From: Phoronis australis
Taxonomy: Eukaryota; Phoronida; Phoronidae
NCBI GenBank assembly: GCA_002633005.1
Contig: NMRA01000411.1
Span: 64,001-101,265 of the forward strand
Direction: 5' to 3'
DNA length: 37,265 bases
In this document: piece by piece, positions 22,312 to 34,300 of the stretch
Layout of the letters: every line of letters starts with the position of its first letter
Position numbering within the stretch: the first letter of the stretch is position 1
Notes under the pieces: model-generated
What the model was told of the DNA's origin: nothing
The model's database searches: none
The model's input: only the letters and a program-made list of their open reading frames with translations
Translations under genes and position numbers: made by a program

Positions 22312-25300
22312 GTGAGTTTCAATACACCATATACCCAGAACCACCTTTTTCATCCCGTAGCCCAACACTCTGAGCTAAGTGTATCATGTAACATGTTGTC
22401 TTCCGGAGTAATTGTCATCTCACTATTACAAGGCTGTGTACATGAAGGTTACGTGTAGGCTCTGGTGCAAATTTTACAATTTACCTGTCTCCTAGCAGGC
22501 GTATATTCTAAGAGTCACGTGTTTGTTTTTCAGAACGAATTTTGTGCATAAAAACCTTCAGTTACTGAAATTATGTCATCTACTCATATTCTTCTCGCCC
22601 TTTAAAAATAGAAAAAGGCAACCGTTGACAAACACACAGATGACGAAAGAAGTCGATTGTCTTCATATTTACGCATCTGGGATAACTCGTTTCAATGATC
22701 CGTAGTGTTTAGTCGTTATCATAATCAATACTCTACTTAAAGGTATTAAACTTTGCTACCAAAGTGGCTTCAGACGATCAATTGGTTTAAACAGGCGGAA
22801 ACGTGAAAGTAATTCGACAGCATCCAACAACTATATAGTAAGTTATCTTCATTACTCGAATTTCACAGAGTTATTGTAATACATGCGCGCACCCAGGAGG
22901 GGGGCTCGAATGAGCCCCCCCCTCATTTGGCAAAGTGGGCAAAAAGGTCCGCCTCAGAGACACAAAAAGTCCGAAAAAAACGTGACAAAAGTGCACTAAA
23001 AATGTAGTACCCCGTTTGTTTAGTCCTACCAATGTTTTGTCAGCAAAGGGTCCACATCGACAGAAATTCGCCCCCTGTTTTCAAGGCTGGGTGCGCGCGT
23101 GTAATAGTGTATAATTACCAGAGGCATGTTAAAAATAAGGTCATTTTCGGTTGACCACTTCTTTTAGAGTACGTCTTTATATATTGAGTGAATCGTATGT
23201 TCGAAGCATACTGTACATTTTGAAGTAAATTTCAGATACAAAATAACTCATTTCTACTGGCTCGTACAACACTAACTTTGTTGAACATAATGGATTAAAA
23301 GCATTAGACTTTGCTTTAACGGCGGAATGTATGTTGAATTGTGCTGTTTCAATTAAACTTGAATCTCTTCCAGTTAGAGCTTCTTCTACAAAGAAACAGC
23401 TATTTGTCATGGTCCTTTAACCACCAAGACAGGAAATTTGAATTTTGGGTTACTGAGAATAATGTTACTATTCGTAGATCCAGAAGATTGAAAGGAAGGG
23501 AAACGAGGCTCTTGTCAAGTTCTACGTCACGCACAACAATCAACCAATGTCAGCGCAGCACGTAGTTAGCACCATGAATAAACTGGATTTGACGGAGATG
23601 TCAGCTTTAATAGGACGTCCTGTACGTATTTTTGGTTTGGTGAATTTTATGTTTGCTCTCCGTGAGCAGGTGCAAAAAGTCTCGGATCCTTCCAAAGATG
23701 ACGTCATACACAGAAAAAAGTATAGAACACCATCACCTTAACTTTTCGGCACTAAACGAGGCTCCAAATGGCGTGATGGATTACCTGAATTCAATTAGGA
23801 TAATTAGTAAATGCCAGGTGTAAAATGATACATGAAACGCTAATGTTGACCAAAAATACACTTAGTTAACATATCTTAAAGGCATTTATTTATCCTGCTA
23901 ACCCCCCTCCCCCCGTCGTTACGATGATTAGTAAGGTCACCGTTGCACACTAGAAGATTACATAATCAGTTGTCATGAGTAATCTTACCAAAAAGCTGAG
24001 TGTGGAAGTGATAATACAGGGTGTCCCAAAATGTACTCACACTTACGTACGAAGCCTGAAGTTCAAGTTCAGTCCCAGCGGATCAGACTCTGCGCCAGGG
24101 GTTATTATTGTATGATTAAATCGGGGATAATATAACATTCTATTTTTCCTGGTTACACCTTGTGGAAATATGTGATTGTGCGGGAATTTCAAACAAACAA
24201 CCTATTCTGTCAGTAGTGAAAAGCGAAAATTTATCGCACAATGCTACTTAGAACTCAAAAACGTCTGGGAAGTGCAAGTACAATTAATCTTCTTCCTAAA
24301 TCAACAAACAATGAACAACGCAGCTATTGTCATTCGAAGTGCGAGTACATTTTGGGACACCCTGTGTGTCAAAAAACAAGCTACTGAGTTATCTTCACTC
24401 TTCGTGGTTCGCAGTTTTACCAATAAATGTCGCTGCTGCTTGGGCGCAGTTAGTTTTCATGGTAAATTCATTGGGGTTTCATGCCGTGGACGGCAAACAT
24501 TTTCGCCCAGTAAACTGTATGATCACAAAGTTGGTTTCCTTATATTATTCACCCTCGTGACACTCCACTGACTTACAGGTAGCTAAGCCAGTCGTTGCCG
24601 TCGCAAGGACCGACACCACCTGGATGATCCCGGTCATCGTAGTGGCTTCGGTCGTCTTCCTGCTTGTTATTGTCATCGCCGCCTATTGCTATAGGTTGAA
24701 AGTGTTGTCTAAGAGAAACAGGGTGGCCGACAGTACGGAAGTTGTAAGTTATTTACGCATTCATTAGTATTCGGTGTTGTTTCTTCCTCGGATACAAAGT
24801 AACACGCACAACCCAAGCTTTTCGGGTGGGGGGAGGTGTTCTGTTCAAAAAGGGGTGTGTCTGCTGTTACCTATTTCTCTACTTTTACACCTAAGGTAAG
24901 TGGAGGGATGATCATGATCTAAGTTCAACCCGGTACAGTTAGTGGACGGTTGAGCGGACTTTTCGTACAAGAGTTCCACATCTCGGTTACCCGGATCACG
25001 CAAACTGCCAAATGACTTCCTGTATGCAAATTATTACCAAACTAGTCTATAATTACAAACCGAGAGCTTTCTGTCTAGCTACACACGTTTGCCACCGCGC
25101 CCCGGCCCTTTCATCTAGTTCGTATAGGGGTATCAAGCGATCACATTTTATTGAGTACCCTCGTTTTATATGATGGTGTTTCGGAGTTATGCACAGTAAT
25201 CAACTATTTTGAAACAATCTGTGCAATTAACACAAAATCCTCCGGGTACTCCATACAAATGTATAGAAGACGTGTCACTCATAAGGGAGACTTTTAGTGA

Positions 25301-28300
25301 CACAAGTTTCCCTACCAATTGCTTTTCTGAAAAATCTTTTTCCAAAATGATGCCTTTACCGAAAGAAATCCCTACAAAAAGTTGTATGAGAGAATTCAAC
25401 ACTCTACAAAGGACACACATGTTCAGAATGTGTTTTTTTTAAATATTATCTATAGTTTTAAAAGTTTTATTGCGAAAGATTTACTCATATTTGACATCAC
25501 GACATGTCTTCTTTTATACAAGCTTAATTGGTTAAAACTCTGCTAAGAATTGCGAAAAAGGGATAAGTTTATGGAGTCAATTTGCAAAAGGGGGATAATT
25601 TAGGAACACCACCCAACAAAGTGATGACTTTTTCATGAAAGCTCATTACGAATGGGTCCCTTTTTGAGCCCAATTTCTAAGTGGGAAGGTATCCTAATTT
25701 TCCAGCTGAACCACTCTCACCTCCCTAAAAATGAATAATTCATCGCATAACTCTTCCAGCTGGTGGAGAAACATTCGTTGAAAGATCACTTGATAGAGTG
25801 CGTAGAAAAGGGAGAAGCGAGTCAAGACCTTCAAAATGAACAGCCATGTGGTTCTAAGGTATACAGAATTTTAACAACAAGTGTTTCAAATTACCAACTC
25901 AAAATGCACGATAAGAAATGAGTTCGATAATTCGTGAAATCCTTTATAGTCAGTTAAGTTTTACCCATTCAGCTCTCTTCCAGTCCGACGAAATGAAATA
26001 AGCTCATAAAACTGCCGCGTGAGAACCAAGATGGTCAACTTCAGATTTGTTGAGCGTGCTTGACATGCAGTGACACCCATTGACAAACTTTGTCTGGTGA
26101 ATTTTACCACAACAAATTTGACATTTAAACTGTTCTTATTTCTCCCTATGTAGTGTGAAAATGAAAGAACGTGAAACTTAAATTAGCTATCAATGTCCTA
26201 GTATTTTGAGCACAGTGTATTTATAAGGCGCCATTAATTATGTACCGTAGGAGGGAGCTGAATACTCTTCGAAAGACGGAATAAAACTATTATCTTACAA
26301 GACGGTTGGCGAGGGAGCTGACCATGGCAACGCGTCGGAACTAAGGGGTGCACGGAGGTTACCACCCATAGTACAAGCGATAGCCACCAAATCCATTGGT
26401 CTCCAGAGTGATTTGACGCCAGTTCATAAGGGTAAGAAGAAACGAAAGAACAGAAAGAAGCGAAGTCGCGTTGTGGTAAGCAACTGTAAATCATTTTAAT
26501 TGGCATTTAGTTTTTAATGAAATAAATTTATTGTACAGGGGCGGATCCAGGATTTTTAAATGGGTGGTCAGATTAAGAATATCTTTAAACAGGGGGTGTC
26601 CAAGTCAACAATTTGAGAATTCTAGATTTGACATCATTAAAATCAATGGATAAAAGGGGGTCCGGACCCCATGATACGCCTTTGTTGTGCATTGCATTTT
26701 AACTTGTCGTGATGTTATCTGTTTTTTTAGGCTTGACACCTTCTCGGGGATTTCTAGGGAGTAGCTCGTGCTGTCACTTTCGGTATATCTACGACTTTGT
26801 ATCATGATTCTGAAAAAGGCTCCACCTCCAAAAGGATGCCTGCCTCCCGCCCTTCCTTCCTCCCTCATCACTTTCTTTCGGGAACTGCTTTCTCGTAATA
26901 TTAAACTGTCATGTTCGTGGTTTTCATTAAACTTGCATAGTACAAAACATAACCTTATATGGCACTGGTTGCTAGAATCATAGATTGTGTTAGTTGTGCA
27001 AAACAATTCTCTGAAATCTGATTATGACTCATGAGCATATGATCTTTAGTTCTGACAAACAAGTTTTCAGTTGAGAGTTAGACAGCATAGTGAATAGATG
27101 TATCTTGTAGATCTCTAGAATAAACCCACGTAAAACCGTAACACAGAGTTGTTTGAAAGAGGTTTTCATACATAAACCAACACGTACGCACTGCGGTAGA
27201 CTTGTACATCGACTAGAGCATGCGCTTGCCGAAAAAATTGTTGGGCGTATATAACCCGCAGCGGAATTAAAACTTTCCACCTGTTTAAAGTGAATTATGT
27301 CGAATTTCTACCTTGATGTTATCTTTTTCAGCCTCAGACAAGCGAAAAACCAAACACCTTTCTTTATGAAAATGCAGCATTCATGAACGAAGCACGACAA
27401 ACCAGGTATGGGCTCTCGCAAGAGGCAATAACATGAGAGTGGGTCCACCTTTCCCCAGCTAAGTGAGGTGTAGATGTTTAAATTTTAGTAGCAAATATAT
27501 GCTCTTTAGAATAACGTAAATTCCTCGCGTTTAAGTGTGTGCCTGCAGACTCTCACTTAGTATATTTATTCTAGTTTTCAGATCCCAAAAAAACACCACT
27601 GGGCCACCAGCATGATTACGTTTTTTTCTTGGCGCAGTGCCTTCTGACCGCCAGGGCTAGCGTCCAATAGCTTGACTCGAAAATCAAGATCGACTCTGTG
27701 AATCACTCCTCATCGGCTCGCCAAAGTAAAGGGCTGGATTTTCGTACCCTGGCGAAGGGCTGATGCCATATGCCATTCATTTGCGGATGTGCATTTTTCG
27801 AGCCTACCTTGAGTATAGATAGTACCAGGAAGAGACTTCCTGATAGTACCCAGGGCCAAGATTCGCAGTTTAGAAGAAACTCGATCATAGAGAGGAAACT
27901 ATTCACATACACATTAATCGAACCATCCAGAGACGCTCCAGTGTCAGTTAAAATGAAATGGAGCGACACAGTGCTGTCAGCGTGCCACCATCCTAAGTAT
28001 AATACACAAAACACACGAAAATGCTAAAAATCATTGTACTATTGCACGGTTCCTGCGTTTTGGTAACCGCCGCAACTGAACACTCGATAGTCAGCAAATC
28101 ATGTTAAATAATTACAACAGCCAACTAGGGTAGGCTTATTTGGCAAATTTCGTACATATAGTAAAGTGCATGCTGTGGAAATAAATTTCTGGTAGATGTA
28201 TTTAATACCTTCAGGGGAGGATTCAGGATTAATGGGGGGCAGCCTGAGGCAGAGCCGGTCTAGGGAGTCTGTTCATTGTGAACTCATATCATAAAAAGAG

Positions 28301-31300
28301 ACAAAGCAACAAACCAAGGTTAATTAGCATAACCAATTAATCAATGTGCCTGGGCTGATGAGAAAGGTTGGAAAGACAGCACGCGAGAAAAGTAAAAAAC
28401 GTTTACTGCTCCGTGAAAACACTCAGTAGTGTTCACTATTTTGTTGGTGTTTATTGTTTTGTTGTTTGTAGGGGGCCTCTCACAGCCTCGTTTTGGATTT
28501 TTTGTCGTAGCGATTTGTAATTAGTGCAAGCGGCCCTGTTTGTTGTGAAAAACATTTCGGCTTCGTGACTTGTGGGTCTGGGCACCGGGCCGACATTCCT
28601 GATTAATGATAATGTAGCGGGATTACTTTGAAATAGGTGAGCCTACGAAATATTCAGTCTGAACATAGTATAACGGTGACATAATACTCTGGAGAGAGTG
28701 TGGTCACTTGAACCTAGGAGAAGAACGGCGAGTGGTTTATAAGATTTCCGTGAACTAGCTGCGCCAGCAGAGACGATGGTCATTGTCTGTGAACTGCCAG
28801 TGCTTTCGCTTTAAAAGCAAGTCGGTCTACGGATCAATCAATCTAGAACCGCTCCACTATTCCTTGATATTAGGAATGCTGATCTAAAGCACAAGTTCAA
28901 ATCTTGTGGAAACTCGTGGATTTCATCAAACACCCAGACAATTGTGTCTGTCTATTACTATTAGCTATCTATTGTCCTTAGCCAATAGGGGTAATCATTG
29001 CTCTTGCTGTGCGTGAACTTGGAATCCTGCTTAATCTTAAGATTAAGCGAAAGTGAGTGTTGCATGAACTTGGAATTGAATATTCTTTAAGGCAAAAAGG
29101 TGAAATTGTTGTTTGGTGAAAAGAATTTTTGTAATTATTGGCCTCGCGATCAACCATTTTCTCCTTTACCGGCTTTACTGTAACTTGTGTTGCTAAACCG
29201 GAGGAATATGTGAACGGCTAAATCGATTATTGTTTGGTGAAACTGATCGTTGAAAAGGTTGGTTAAAATTGACATTATTTTGTTCAAATGTAACTTGATT
29301 TAGTGCAAGGCAAATTTTTATGAACATGAGCGTGACTATTTGAGTGAACTTGTCAAGTTGCCTCGCGTATTCCAAGTTCAAGCAACACTTACTTCCGCTT
29401 AATCTTGAGATTAAGCGGAATTCCAAGTTCACCTACAGCACTCTCAGTCACAATCACACAAGATTTTTTGCATTTGGCCATTTTCAATTCAAGGGTTACT
29501 GTATTAGTGTATAACTCACGGGTACCTGGGGAGAGCTCAGTAATGCTAGAACCTTGCTAAAAAGCAAGACTTGGCTAGATTACGTGGAATGTTGCCGTGT
29601 ATTTTAAGTGAAAACACATGATTTTGGCTAGATTTTAGCGAGATTTTAGTGTAGGTCCTCGCTAGCATTAGGCCTAGTGAACTCTGTCCTGGCTAGTTCA
29701 AGTTCGATTCCCTGTTGGAGAAATTGATTTGACTCTGCAGTTAGGTTAAAATATTCTTGATAGTTATTTTGTTAATTTTTTTGGTGATTTTTGACATCTT
29801 TTAAATTTTCTGTCATCGTCTTACAAGATTTGAAACTTGAGGTATCTTTTGTACAGATCAAGGTCCTTTTGTGTGGAGCAGAGTGGTTACCCAATCTGCA
29901 ATGTGTGACTTCAATAATAATAATAACTCTGTGGTCTGTGTATCGGCCTAAATTATGCGGACAAAAGACTATTTAACAGTATACAAAACTGGTATCAGAA
30001 TTTAAAAACCCAAACCAAATTTCGGTGTGGAAAATAAACTAAATGAGAGATCATCATTTCTAAAATCAATTAATTTTTTGATCTGTTCACACACACACAT
30101 ACTTCAATCCTATTTGCAGAGGCACTATATTTCAGTGGGTCATTTTTGGACCATCTTCAGTGATCTTTAGAAGACTTTGCTTGGGAGCAGTAGTCGGATA
30201 TAACATCCCCGTATTTTGTGAACCAGTTTGATCATGATATTCAGTGACGAAAACTGGTTCTAAAAATTAGGTCACGTTATACTCAACAATTACCGTGCTT
30301 GGGTATCGAGTGGTACACTCAGCGTTATCAGTGATGAGCACTTTTTTATTTTTCCTCGGCGCACGGTGAGATTTGAACTGGAGAACTTTCAGTAAAGCTC
30401 TCTAACCGCTTGACCACCAAGTCATCACTGACCCCTTTGAGTGTATAATACCAGTATATTAGTACGCGCATCATTGCCAATGTAAATAGACCTGACATTA
30501 CAAATATCCCTTATTTAAAATGTCAACTTCAGATGTTCGCACATTCCAAATCTTGGTATCAATATACTAGTAGTCCATTGCTAAGCAAATATCATCTACT
30601 GTGATGGAAATTGGTCAACGCAGAGTCCAAATGGGAGAAACGGCCATGCTAATGCTGCAGACAGATGTGATAACAGTTGTATGTCGATTATGTATGGCTG
30701 ATCCCTCGTGTGTGGCTAGGACCAGTATCTATATTGGTCCCAGGAACATGGCTAACTTGCTCTTTGCAGCTCTGTTAAGACTTGAAGTATCTATTGCAGG
30801 CCCATAAGCCCACCCAACCAGGTACAACACAGCTACAACATCGACTCCAAGAACACCAAAGTTCTAGAGGAGGTGATCGCATTGAAATCAATTAATCCAC
30901 CTGAATCTGGTGTGTCGGTCTCTGAGAGAAGGAATTCAAATACAGTGACACTCACCATACCACTGGATAAAGTAAGTATAGTTCATCTAGACAAAGTAGA
31001 CTGCTATAAGAAGGGTTCTATAGGGATGTGTAGGAAGTGATCTAGTTATTATGAATTATGGTTTAAGATTTAACAGAACCTTAGGTGTTTAAGGATTTGA
31101 AAATTTTGAAGGTTATTTTTGTGTTAAGTTTTGAAGCTGTAGGAAAAGTATTCTTATCATGCAGGCAAATCGGTTTTTCTGGTTATTTTTAGCATTCGTA
31201 GAGAGGAGAATTTAACATCATGATTATTTTTTCATTTCTCGAATTTTTCAAATTTGGCTTTTTACACTAGTTGCTGTAACAAGAGTGTGTGCACAGGTAA

Positions 31301-34300
31301 GTTTTATAGAAATATTGGTTACCAAATCAATATTAATTAAATGTGTGCATAAAAGAATGCTGCATGGTGTTTGAAACATTTTTAAGTCTGTTCTGCACGT
31401 TACCTACTGGCAACATCACAAATGAATATAATTTACAGGTTCATACAACTTATCTTGTAACTTTGTTCTATTCAGGAAAACATGCCACTGTTTGAGCATA
31501 TCGCAAAGTTTGCTTCCCTTGAAGACAACTTTTTGGAACGCCACAGCCTTCCAGTGAGAGTCCGTAGCCCCATACAGTCTCCAACATTTCCGCCTCAAGC
31601 CTTCCTTGAAAAGGAAATTCACAACAATGACGCACATCCGTTTGTTGACCAGAATGCATCAAGCCAGACCTTAACTAGAGTGAAATTAACGGGTGACCTC
31701 TTTGACTCTTCTGTAAGTCGATATTGTAGTTGTATGAATACATGTAAAAGTGTGATTACATTTGGACAGCCTGGGCTTACAACTAAGTTTTACTAATGTA
31801 TGGGCACGTGTATATATTTTAGTGGCAAATCTTGTTTTGTTTTGACTTTGCATTTGATGTTAACAAAAATATTTATTCTGAGTACCTATTTAGGTTGTAT
31901 GAACAGTTAAACAAATATGTTTATAAGTAATGTATATAAGTAATGAAACTTAATTTCATTGATTCACAGAAAGTGGCAGAAATCAAAGTTTGAATATACA
32001 ATACACGCATGTGTCCAATTAAATGTTTACTGTAAGATACAGAGTGGTGAGTAACCTAAATACAATATTTAAATGTACTCATAATATGCCTGTAGAGACC
32101 ATTCTGTTTTGTATAGTGATGTTTTTTCAATTGCATTTACAAGCAAATGAGTTCATGTTGTGAAATCAGGTGAGTTAGCTCTTGTAGTTTTCTACAGTTG
32201 ATAAATATATATTTTAGTGTTCACTGAACACCACTTAATATTGAATTGTTCCTTGGTATTTAGGAAAATCTTCTACAAAATGATGAGCCAACTGTCGATG
32301 AGGTAGAAGTCACTCTTCAAGAGAGAGCTGAAAGGGAGAGACTCAAAAACAAACAGCGACATAGACGCAAGTTTAGAGTGAGTGTCTTGGTCCTTTTGGG
32401 CATGAATTTATATAAAATAATATTTACTGCAAGGCTCAAGAGTTCAAAATTTATGTGGCTGAAAAAAAGTTACGCGCCCAACGTCCCTGCGAGACCGTAA
32501 AACGAGCGTACCTCAAGTAAAGTGTGTGGTCTGGCACATTTTCATGGGAAAATTGAGATTTCAAGTTTGGCTTAAAACATGTGCCCAATGTTCCCACAAG
32601 ACTGTAAAATGGGTATCCTCTACTGCAATGTAGGGTCGTACACATATTTACCAAGGGCTACATTTCTTAAAATACTCTTTAGTCTCCTTAACACGTGGAA
32701 ATGTGTGAAAGGAGTGTGTTAAAATTCACAAAATTCAAATTTTATTGAAGCTGTAAAGCTGATATAAATGGTAACAAAAACAAGCACTTTGCACTATTTT
32801 GGCGGATCCTTTCTTCACCTGTGCTTGGCCTGTGAACGAAAATTCTAGTTGGAATACCTGCAGTTTTGTTGGGATTCATCTCATTAGTACGAGGACAAAT
32901 TTTTCCCACTGGAAACTGGCCTCGTCCATCTGATTGAATCCCACACACGAATGGCCAGTCTGAAAAGTCTGACATCGACGGCCGAGATAACTGATGCATT
33001 GCAGTTTACACCCTCACCCAAGAGTGTCTATATCCTATTAGCGTAAGTAGCGGTTTTGTAGAACTACTGGTATGTTCTAAGCAAGGAAGTACATGGCATA
33101 GTCGCTAAATGACACCACCTTTTTAATCGCAAGTCTTAGCAAGCGTGCTAGTAGTCATCGGTAATAGGTGAGATCAGGAGGAGTTTGTGCTCTCTGGATG
33201 TCGCGTCCCACAGAACCTAAATTTCGCTATTGTCACAAATCTCGCTTAAATTTCGACACTGGTGATCCCTTTGTCGTCTGAGAAAATTTTTTTAGCACCA
33301 GGTTAAAAATCATGGAGAGGAATTTATTCATGAGACTGTTGCTTACCTTACTCGTTTGGGTTATCCCCCATGTTTGGCTGAGTGACCATCCCCAATTTAT
33401 ATTATCGAGACTCCCGTGAGTGGCCGTCATATCTCAATTTGAGCTCCCATCTCGAAGGATATATGAATTATTGTACTGTGGAACTTTGTCAGAGTTGAGA
33501 GCGAACAACCTACGTACACGCATTTAACTTGTGCGAATTTTACTGTGTGTTTATTTAGGCTCTCTTTACTGACAATTGCCATAACAGTTGTGCTTAGTTA
33601 TATAAACCTGTAACCAAGAGGTATATATCTAGTGGAAGCTAGTGTAACAGAGCAAGTCTCCACTGGACATCAAAAATATGTATTTCCTCTCATCAGGCAT
33701 ACGTTTCAGTTCAATTGCACATGATAACGATCAATTTTCATGAAAGCAAATGAAGGAAACACCCTTCTCCTAAGCCTGTCGCTAGCGAAGTGCCCGACAC
33801 ATACAGTCGCGCCCACATGCCCACGTAACAAAGGCGCACTGAGACGCAACAAAGACATTAGCATAAGAATAACTGAACATTTGCAACTAAATAAGAATAA
33901 CAATAAGCGCAAAGTTACGAACGTCCCGTCACACTAGTTTACTGTGTTGTTAGAGGAGACAGTGCCACCTAGTGGGACAAGTGTCCACTTCCTTTACTCG
34001 AAGTCATGGGTTCGAGTCCCTCTGGGTCACACTGCTGAACCTTTGAGTTTGGTTTCTAGCTCCTCAACTCAGTTTTAACAATATATTAATAAAGCATAAA
34101 AATGGTTCCAGGTGATCAGTGCAATGGGCCAACCTGAGAAACCTGCGCATGTCCGGTACAATGTGTGCGAAGCCGCCTGTAATTATTTCTTGTGTGTACT
34201 TTGTTGTAACAGGAACTTGAGGATGTTGAGAAGGGAGTGTCACCAGTGAAGTCACCCAGGTCTCATCAGATCGATAAAGAGCGACAAAAGTGGCTCAGAC

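Larger units (their letters stand above)
27406..30799 (+). other. 3.4-kb intron rich in repeats
   Basis: Donor GTATGG, acceptor TTGCAG. It contains the MITE at 29005-29440, the foldback at 30328-30431, a hAT-like end near 28214 and a T-arm-like hairpin at 28890-28908 (CACAAG, loop TTCAAAT, CTTGTG). The open frames here (for example 27770-28027 and 30601-30807) do not fit the exon chain. Confidence 0.55.

Noticed and set aside
24176-24571. 131-codon open frame
   Set aside because: It crosses the mariner-like MITE and intron sequence and has no domain resemblance.
28890-28908. Six-base-pair T-arm-like hairpin with loop TTCAAAT
   Set aside because: No matching A box or acceptor stem could be placed, so not called a tRNA or SINE.
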